In this document: positions 58,805 through 64,000 of the stretch, piece by piece
Numbering within the stretch: the stretch's first letter is position 1
Layout: every line of letters begins with the position of its first letter
NCBI GenBank assembly: GCA_963695975.1
Contig: CAVOIB010000002.1
Location: 124,001 to 188,000, forward strand
Source: JBBQVZ01 sp963695975
Lineage (GTDB): Bacteria > Actinomycetota > UBA4738 > HRBIN12
Direction of reading: 5' to 3'
Length of the DNA stretch: 64,000 nucleotides
The notes under the pieces: generated by a model
The model's input: the letters and a program-made list of their open reading frames with translations, nothing else
Databases searched by the model: none
What the model was told of the DNA's origin: nothing
Made by a program: the position numbers and the translations under genes

Positions 58805-59734
58805 CTACGAGATGGTCTCGGCCAGGGCGGCCAGGGTCGAGGCTTCCTCCTCGACGGTCCGGCGGTCCGCAAGTCGCTCGAGCCAGGCTTCCGGCAATCC
58901 CGAGCGGCCATCTCGCGCCCCGAGGAGCGCCCCGGCCACCGCGGCGTTCGTATCGGTGTCGCCGCCCAACGAGACCACCCGCAGCAGCCCTTCAGCGACC
59001 GAATCGACTTCGAACGCCGATCGGAGCGCGACCCCGGCGGTGAACAGACAGAACCCGCGATCGGGACCATCGACCGGCCGGGCCCTACCGGCCTCCTGGA
59101 CGAGGTACTCGAGCTCCTCGCCGCCCTCTCGCTCGAGTACCGCATCGACGGCCGACCGAACGGCGTCCTCGGCGGGCTCCCCCCGCACCAGCGCTGCGAC
59201 CGCGAGCGTGACGGAGAGACACGCGGTACGGCATCGCCCGTCATGATGCGTGATCGCCGATAGCGCCGGCGCTTGCTCGAAGAGGAGATCCGGTCGATGG
59301 GCGTACGCCACACCGAGCGGGGCGCAGTACATCACCGACCCGTTCCCCGCGGACACCTCGGGACCACGCTCCTCCCAGACGAGCCGAGCCGACTCGTCGG
59401 GCGGGTCGGTCACGCCTACTGGGGTCGCGAGGACCCTGCGGGTGAACGCGCCGACGTCGGGTGGGTCGGTCGCGAGCCATGCGCGGTGCCGCGCGAGGAC
59501 GTCGCCCAGATCCAGCCCTCCCCGCTCGACGAGCGAGCCGATCAGGTTCCGTGCCATAGCGGTGTCGTCGGTGGTGGTTCCGGGGGGCAGGCCGAGCCAT
59601 GGACGCTCGAAGGCGGGGACAGGCGAGGGCACATCCGGGCGGCGAAGGAACTCGAACGGTGCTCCGAGCGCGTCGCCGAGCGCAGCGCCCAACACGCAAC
59701 CGATCGCGCGATCTGCTGTGCCCGCCCCAGGCAT
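58805..59734 (-). CDS. ADP-ribosylglycohydrolase family protein
   Basis: 309 residues from ATG 59734, chosen because TACGAT lies 7 nt upstream; ATG 59743 and 59758 are in-frame alternatives. ADRAIGCVLGAALGDALGAPFEF starts the fold; TTDDTAM and the C-terminal SLGGDTDTNAAVAGALLGA hold the two Mg-binding Asp groups of DraG/ARH enzymes. It removes ADP-ribose from protein or splits an O-acetyl-ADP-ribose-like substrate. It leads the operon with the cyclase fusion (16 nt gap), so the two may share a nucleotide-linked pathway. Divergent from rpsD. Confidence 0.88.
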   Translation of the reverse strand: MPGAGTADRAIGCVLGAALGDALGAPFEFLRRPDVPSPVPAFERPWLGLPPGTTTDDTAMARNLIGSLVERGGLDLGDVLARHRAWLATDPPDVGAFTRRVLATPVGVTDPPDESARLVWEERGPEVSAGNGSVMYCAPLGVAYAHRPDLLFEQAPALSAITHHDGRCRTACLSVTLAVAALVRGEPAEDAVRSAVDAVLEREGGEELEYLVQEAGRARPVDGPDRGFCLFTAGVALRSAFEVDSVAEGLLRVVSLGGDTDTNAAVAGALLGARDGRSGLPEAWLERLADRRTVEEEASTLAALAETIS

Positions 59735-59741
59735 GCTGCGC

Positions 59742-59747
59742 ATCGTA
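59742..59747 (-). promoter_or_regulatory. -10 box (TACGAT) of a leaderless start, ADP-ribosylglycohydrolase
   Basis: TACGAT on the minus strand, 7 nt before ATG 59734. Confidence 0.45.
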
Positions 59748-59824
59748 GGCGGCGCCATCTTCAGACGACGGCTCGTAAGGACGGGTTCGTGGCCCGTTCC
59801 CGCTGGTAGCCTTATCGGTCGCGT

Positions 59825-60433
59825 ATGGACAAGATCGGACCCAAACACCAGATGTGCCGCCGCGTCGGCGCGCCCCTGTGCGGGCGTCCTAACTGTGCTG
59901 CCAACAAACGGCCTTACCCGCCGGGACAGCACGGCCGGGGCCGCAAGCGCATCTCGGAGTTCCAGACACGACTGCTCGAGAAGCAGAAGCTGCGGGCCAT
60001 CTACGGGGTCTCCGAGGCGCAGATGCGCAACTACTACGACCGGGCCCACAACAGCATGGGCGTGACCGGCGAGGAACTGATCCGCCAGCTGGAGACGCGG
60101 CTGGACACCACGATCCTGCGACTGGGATTCGCGCTCACGACGCGCCAGGCTCGTCAGCTCGTCTCACACGGGCACGTACGTCTCGACGGGAAGCGGATCA
60201 ACGTCCCCAGCGCCCGCGTGAAGCCGGGCCAGACGATCGAGCTCTCGGCGAAGGCGAAGAACTTCATCTCGGTGCGCGAGGCACTCGAGATCACACCGGA
60301 TCCGCCCGGCTACCTGTACCGGAACAAGGACGAGGGTTCCGGGACGCTCTCCCGCCTCCCAGCCCGTGACGAGGTCCCGCTTCCTGCTCCGGTCGAGGAA
60401 CGACTGATCGTCGAGTTCTACTCGGCCCGCTAG
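59825..60433 (+). CDS. rpsD: 30S ribosomal protein S4
   Basis: 202 residues, normal length. CRRVGAPLCGRPNCAANKRPYPPGQHG holds the zinc-type cysteines of C+ S4; RISEFQTRLLEKQKLRAIYGVSEAQM and the S4 RNA-binding domain LDTTILRLGFALTTRQARQLVSHGHVRLDGKRINVPS follow. It nucleates 30S assembly on 16S rRNA. It stands alone, away from rpsM-rpsK-rpoA. No Shine-Dalgarno sequence is seen; TAGCCT at 59807-59812 is 12 nt upstream. It overlaps the convergent TetR gene by 4 nt. Confidence 0.95.
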   Translation: MDKIGPKHQMCRRVGAPLCGRPNCAANKRPYPPGQHGRGRKRISEFQTRLLEKQKLRAIYGVSEAQMRNYYDRAHNSMGVTGEELIRQLETRLDTTILRLGFALTTRQARQLVSHGHVRLDGKRINVPSARVKPGQTIELSAKAKNFISVREALEITPDPPGYLYRNKDEGSGTLSRLPARDEVPLPAPVEERLIVEFYSAR

Positions 60434-61044
60434 GGCCCAGGGACCGGCTGCAAGGCTGCCCGGACGAACGCGATCACTTCCCGCTCTCGCCGCTTCAACG
60501 ACGCGCGGCCCTTGTCTTCACCGACGACCACGTTCAGGACGCTCGCCTCGGTCAGAGAGCCGACCACACCGGTGTAGAGCGTGAACAGGAGCATCGCGGG
60601 GTCCTGTTTGCGGATGTCGCCGTTGTCCATGCCGGCCTGAAGGAACTCGATCGCTCGGTACCGGAGTGGCTCGATCACGCCGGCGAACTGCTCGAACGCC
60701 GCGGGACCCAGGCGGCCCGCCTCCCGAACGAACATGGGGAATTCCGGCCATTCCTCGGCGAGCCCGAACACCGCGTGGATCACCGCCTCCGCACGGTCCC
60801 AGTAGGTCTCCTTGCCTTCGAGCGCCTGCGAGATCTCGAGCGCCAGCCGCTCCCCCGCCGCCGACAGGCACGCCTCGAGGAGTGCCTCTTTCGTCGGGAA
60901 GTAGTACAGGAGCGTCTGCTTGCGGACGCCGACCGCGGTCGCGATCTGATCGAGGCTCGCGCCGTTGTACCCTTCGCGGCCGAACTGGCGGATCGCCTCC
61001 TCGACGAGCGTGGTCTTGCGCTTCTCGCCGCCGGTCCGGGTCAT
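60430..61044 (-). CDS. TetR-family transcriptional regulator
   Basis: 204 residues from ATG 61044, with GGGAG 5 nt upstream. The N-terminal helix-turn-helix is TTLVEEAIRQFGREGYNGASLDQIATAVGVRKQTLLYYFPTKEALLEACL; the C-terminal ligand domain is unassigned. It is the last gene of a minus-strand row with the acyltransferase, LarA-like and dehydrogenase genes and may control them. The start is 3 nt after the acyltransferase stop. Confidence 0.9.
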   Translation of the reverse strand: MTRTGGEKRKTTLVEEAIRQFGREGYNGASLDQIATAVGVRKQTLLYYFPTKEALLEACLSAAGERLALEISQALEGKETYWDRAEAVIHAVFGLAEEWPEFPMFVREAGRLGPAAFEQFAGVIEPLRYRAIEFLQAGMDNGDIRKQDPAMLLFTLYTGVVGSLTEASVLNVVVGEDKGRASLKRREREVIAFVRAALQPVPGP

Positions 61045-61046
61045 GA

Positions 61047-61958
61047 CTACTCCCAGGTCCGAGGGTCGCCGCGCCCGGCGACGGGACGCGAGCCCTCCCA
61101 TCGCTTCAGCCAGTCCGGACCGCCGGGCCCGATCAGCGACGGAGTCTCACCGCGTTCGGCCCGGTGCAGCGCGCCCCACCAGGTCGTGCGGTCTTCGTCG
61201 AAGAGCTCCGCGACGGCTTGGGCCATCCGGCGTGAGAGATCCTGGTGCGTCTCCCCTTCCTCCGGATACAGGGCGCGACCGTAGCGGATGGTTACCGTCG
61301 GCCGGCCGGCCTGCGGCCAGAACCGCCCCTTGGGCATGGCCTGGTACGCACCCACGATGGCGATCGGGACGGCGCCGATACCGTGCTCGATGCAGAGACG
61401 AGCCGAGCCGTGACGGAACCGCTGAACGTGCCCGTCCTGGGAACGCGTCCCCTCCGGGAACACGACGATGCTCCACCCGTCTTCGATCACCTCGCGCGCC
61501 TTGTCGACCGCTCCTCGAGCACCCTTCCGGCGATCGATCGGGAACGCACCGTAGACGAGCGCGGTGAACGCCTGCCGCCACCAGACATCGAAGAAGTAGT
61601 CCCGCGCCGCTCCCACGGCGGTCTTGGCCTGCCACCGATCGGGGAGCGTGCTCATGATCAGCGTCGCATCGAGATGGCTCGAGTGGTTCGAGAAGAACAG
61701 GACCGGCCCGGCCACATCCTCCAGGTTGTCCAGGCCGTGAACGCGCAGAGAGAGCTCGTTGCGGACCAGCGGATGCATGAAGCCCTTCAAGATCAACTGG
61801 CGAACGGCGGTACCCGCCTCCGAGCGCGCCCAATCCGTCGGGAACCCGCGATCGTCGCGCTCCCGCGCGTAAGGCTCGGCCGAACGCGGTACCAGCGGCC
61901 GACGACCCCAACGGAACCCCCGAGCCATCTCCTTGAACTCTTCGCCCATCCCGCTCAT
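61047..61958 (-). CDS. PlsC-like 1-acyl-glycerol-phosphate acyltransferase
   Basis: 303 residues. Motif I NHSSHLDA (catalytic His and Asp), motif II region YGAFPIDRRKGARGAV, motif III VVFPEGTRSQDGHVQRF and motif IV AVPIAIVGAY are those of PlsC acyltransferases. A basic, partly hydrophobic N terminus of about 75 residues precedes motif I. It should acylate a lysophospholipid or a related alcohol at the membrane. It starts 9 nt after the LarA-like gene. Confidence 0.87.
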   Translation of the reverse strand: MSGMGEEFKEMARGFRWGRRPLVPRSAEPYARERDDRGFPTDWARSEAGTAVRQLILKGFMHPLVRNELSLRVHGLDNLEDVAGPVLFFSNHSSHLDATLIMSTLPDRWQAKTAVGAARDYFFDVWWRQAFTALVYGAFPIDRRKGARGAVDKAREVIEDGWSIVVFPEGTRSQDGHVQRFRHGSARLCIEHGIGAVPIAIVGAYQAMPKGRFWPQAGRPTVTIRYGRALYPEEGETHQDLSRRMAQAVAELFDEDRTTWWGALHRAERGETPSLIGPGGPDWLKRWEGSRPVAGRGDPRTWE

Positions 61959-61967
61959 CGCCCCACC

Positions 61968-63554
61968 TCAACGCACGTCCGCGATCGAGAGCGGCGGCGT
62001 GTGCATGTACGTGATCGACGGACTCCCGCCCACGGTGTCCTTCGCCATCTCGAGCGCGTCGCGGAACGTTCCCGCCGTCCGATAGCCCAGACGCGCGACC
62101 GACTTCGGATCGCCGCCGACGAAGATCACGTCGCCGGCGTGATCGCGGCCGTGCGCGCCCCAGTACCACATATAGAAGGGATGCACGCCGTGGTACGCAT
62201 GGCTCGTTCGGTAAAGGTGCGAGTACCACGGGTCGGTCGCGTAACGCTCCTCGAACTTCGACTCGAGCGTGGCGGGGTCGGTCGTCTCTCGGAGCACCTC
62301 TTCGAAGAAGTCGATGTAGCTCGGGTGGTGGATCTGGTGGAACTCCCACGGAACCGGGTGGAACATGATCACGACACCGCCCTGACGCACGACCGGCCGG
62401 CTGCGATACATGTTGAACAGGTACCCGAGGCCGAGGCAGTGCACCAGGATCGGGTTCATGATGGAGTTCACGTTGTATGGGCAGACGTATGGCAGACCGA
62501 ACACCACGACGTCGGATTGCCCGTCGACCTCGACCAATTGCTGGCGATGCAGACTCTCCAGCGTGCGAGCGTGCACCGCCTCGACCTCACCCGCGTTCAC
62601 CCCGGTCAGCTTGTACGGCGCCTCGATCCGCCGGTAGTACTCGCGGCGGACCCGAGGCGGGGCGACGTCGTTCCCCTTCTTCGCGGCGATCATCAGGGCC
62701 TGCTCGTAGGCCGACCACTCCCACTCCCGCTTGTTCAAGAACCCGAGGTTCGACGGGAACGTGTCGTTGTTCAGCGTGGTCTCGATCTGGAAGATCTTGA
62801 CGCCGCTCGCAGCGAGCAGGCGGCCCATCCGTGTCGTCGAGTCGTTGATCGCGCTGTGGCCCGGACGCGGGTCCATGTACGACTGTGAGTGCAGCATGGT
62901 CTCGACGTTGTGATGGTGCTTCAGACTCCTGTAGCTCGCGAGCCCGACCGCGACGGACTTGTGGCCGCCGTCCATCGCGACGAGGTTGATGTTGACGTAC
63001 ACGATCAGATCCGACTCCGCCGCTCGCTTCGAGATCTCAACCACCTCGTGCTCTTCGGTGACGCCGATCTCTGTTAGCTCGTCCCGGTCCTCCGCGTCGA
63101 AGTTCTCGAGATCGTTCGGCCAGAACGATCGGAAGATACGCTCGCCGACCATCCGTTTGATCTCGTCGGCGGTCATCCTGCGGTGCAACGCGTTCGCGAC
63201 GACCAACTTCACGTCCTCGACGCCCTTGCGCGCCGCGAGCTCGATCACGTGCTCGATGATCCGCTGGCGGATGTCCGGGGTCCTCATCGGCGGGAGCGGG
63301 AGCGAGATGTCGTCGATCGCGATCGTGAGCTTCATGCCCGGCGTGAGCAGTTCGGGCAACGGCTCCGCTTCGACAGGATGAAGGAGCGCGTGGCGGATCG
63401 CCGCGTTCACGTCCTTGATCCCCGGGAGGGAGTCGGGCGGATACACGACGCGCGAGCCCAACGGGAACCGCTGCATCCGGAACCCCTCGCCCTGATGCAC
63501 GAGCAGCGGCGGGGTCCGTTCGTCGACTTCGAGGACGAATCCGGGTCTGGGCAT
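61968..63554 (-). CDS. LarA-like (DUF2088) nickel-pincer racemase/epimerase family protein
   Basis: 528 residues from ATG 63554, AGGAG 8 nt upstream. LTIAIDDISLPLPPMRTPDIRQRIIEHVIEL and VKLVVANALHRRMTADEIKRMVG match the N-terminal domain of LarA; INLVAMDGGHKSVAVGLASYRSL carries a His-Lys pair at the place of the NPN-binding lysine, and PRPGHSAIND a further histidine. LarA uses a nickel-pincer nucleotide to racemise lactate or epimerise sugar acids. At 528 residues it is about 100 longer than lactate racemase, with a distinct C-terminal domain. The cofactor genes larB, larC and larE are not in the window. The substrate is unknown. Confidence 0.75.
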   Translation of the reverse strand: MPRPGFVLEVDERTPPLLVHQGEGFRMQRFPLGSRVVYPPDSLPGIKDVNAAIRHALLHPVEAEPLPELLTPGMKLTIAIDDISLPLPPMRTPDIRQRIIEHVIELAARKGVEDVKLVVANALHRRMTADEIKRMVGERIFRSFWPNDLENFDAEDRDELTEIGVTEEHEVVEISKRAAESDLIVYVNINLVAMDGGHKSVAVGLASYRSLKHHHNVETMLHSQSYMDPRPGHSAINDSTTRMGRLLAASGVKIFQIETTLNNDTFPSNLGFLNKREWEWSAYEQALMIAAKKGNDVAPPRVRREYYRRIEAPYKLTGVNAGEVEAVHARTLESLHRQQLVEVDGQSDVVVFGLPYVCPYNVNSIMNPILVHCLGLGYLFNMYRSRPVVRQGGVVIMFHPVPWEFHQIHHPSYIDFFEEVLRETTDPATLESKFEERYATDPWYSHLYRTSHAYHGVHPFYMWYWGAHGRDHAGDVIFVGGDPKSVARLGYRTAGTFRDALEMAKDTVGGSPSITYMHTPPLSIADVR

Positions 63555-63565
63555 CTGTCGGTCTC

Positions 63566-64000
63566 CTATCGGCCTTCTTGCGGCGCGAACGCCACCTTGA
63601 ACGTGCCGAGGCGTCCGGCCCCGAGCGCGTGATCGATCGCGTCCCGCCAACGCTCGAGCGGATACGTCGCGCCGACCATGTCGGTGAGCATGGGAAGCCC
63701 GCTCGCGAGCTCGATCGCCATATCGAACGTGGATCGGTCAGCGTCACCGACGTGTTCGGTGCCACTCGTGTAGGCTCCTGCGAGCTCCAGCTCCCGGAAC
63801 CAGACGGGCGTGAGGTCGGCGCCCGGTCCCGGGATCCCGGACAGGACCACGCGGCCTCCGGCTTTCGTCGTGCGGAGTGCCAGATCCAGCGCGCTCTTGG
63901 AGCCGGTGGATTCGATCGCGACGTCGACACCGCCGAGCAGGAAATCCATCCCGCGCTCGGGCGTGAGCTTCATGGCATGTTCCGAACGACGAACCGCCTT
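63566..64000 (-). CDS. Zinc-binding (MDR-family) dehydrogenase, C-terminal part
   Basis: The frame is open to the right window edge, so the start lies beyond 64000; 144 residues are visible, the first being KAVRRSEHAMKLTPERG. GVDVAIESTGSKSALDLALRTTKAGGRVVLSGIPGP is the Rossmann beta-alpha unit of medium-chain dehydrogenases, and LPMLTDMVGATYPLERWRDAIDHALGAGRLGTFKVAF the usual C terminus. It lies 11 nt before the LarA-like gene, suggesting the two act on one hydroxy-acid or sugar-derived substrate. Confidence 0.8.
   Translation of the reverse strand, partial: KAVRRSEHAMKLTPERGMDFLLGGVDVAIESTGSKSALDLALRTTKAGGRVVLSGIPGPGADLTPVWFRELELAGAYTSGTEHVGDADRSTFDMAIELASGLPMLTDMVGATYPLERWRDAIDHALGAGRLGTFKVAFAPQEGR

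Noticed and set aside
1..64000. CRISPR arrays, insertion sequences, prophage or integrase genes
   Set aside because: No spaced repeats, transposase or phage-type genes were found; the window looks like core chromosome.

Overview
The window is 64 kb of high-GC, gene-dense bacterial chromosome. A WhiB-type Fe-S regulator (48125-48457), an AdnA/AdnB-like helicase-nuclease pair, a class A penicillin-binding protein with PASTA repeats, frequent GTG starts and many apparently leaderless genes all point to Actinomycetota. No 16S gene is present and I do not place it further; the mix of genes would fit a deep-branching or uncultured lineage. About 56 protein genes and one tRNA-Pro can be supported. 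There is no phage, insertion sequence or CRISPR array.

Layout. 1-6.6 kb: a MoxR-type AAA ATPase and a VWA (CoxE-like) protein on the minus strand, separated by a DUF11-repeat surface protein with a disrupted frame, a NERD-like protein and a small membrane protein. 6.7-13 kb: a UvrD-like helicase with an HRDC end, then a polyamine-type ABC importer (potADBC order). 13-17 kb, minus strand: HAD hydrolase, MenG/UbiE-like methyltransferase, UbiA-like membrane protein, MpaB/DUF2236 protein and an SDR. 17-22.6 kb: two paralogous orphan HisKA_3 kinases with the same multi-membrane-span sensor, enclosing a 27-codon peptide gene with its own ribosome site and terminator; then an OmpR/HAMP-kinase two-component pair and a DsbA-like protein. 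23-27 kb: small membrane proteins, DUF72 protein, PHB-depolymerase-like esterase, and a site-2 protease with CBS domains. 27-33 kb: adnAB-like genes. 33-38.5 kb: a stand-alone cNMP-binding protein facing a Crp-like regulator, an MBL hydrolase with zinc ribbon, a Nudix protein, and a MidA/NDUFAF7-like methyltransferase convergent with a solitary nuoD. 38.5-44.2 kb: a complete oligopeptide ABC importer. 44.3-47.6 kb: selA-selB. 47.6-55 kb: RidA, WhiB, NfeD/ClpP-like protease, PBP1A-PASTA, YqeY, metallophosphoesterase, tRNA-Pro, NlpC/P60 hydrolase. 54.9-60.4 kb: a small protein, a large cyclase-STAND-TPR-SBP5 fusion, an ADP-ribosylglycohydrolase, and rpsD. 60.4-64 kb: TetR regulator, PlsC-like acyltransferase, LarA-like protein and a partial zinc-dependent dehydrogenase.

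The most unusual items are: (1) the 1216-residue protein at 55138-58788, which joins a class III nucleotide cyclase, a STAND ATPase, a helical region and a complete oligopeptide-binding (SBP5) domain with no secretion signal, as if a peptide-binding protein had become an intracellular sensor; (2) the twin orphan kinases around a tiny secretable peptide; (3) the NDUFAF7/MidA-like methyltransferase beside the gene for the complex I subunit that its mitochondrial relative methylates; and (4) at least fifteen genes with a TAnnnT box 6-9 nt before the start codon and no leader, which also fixes several start codons.
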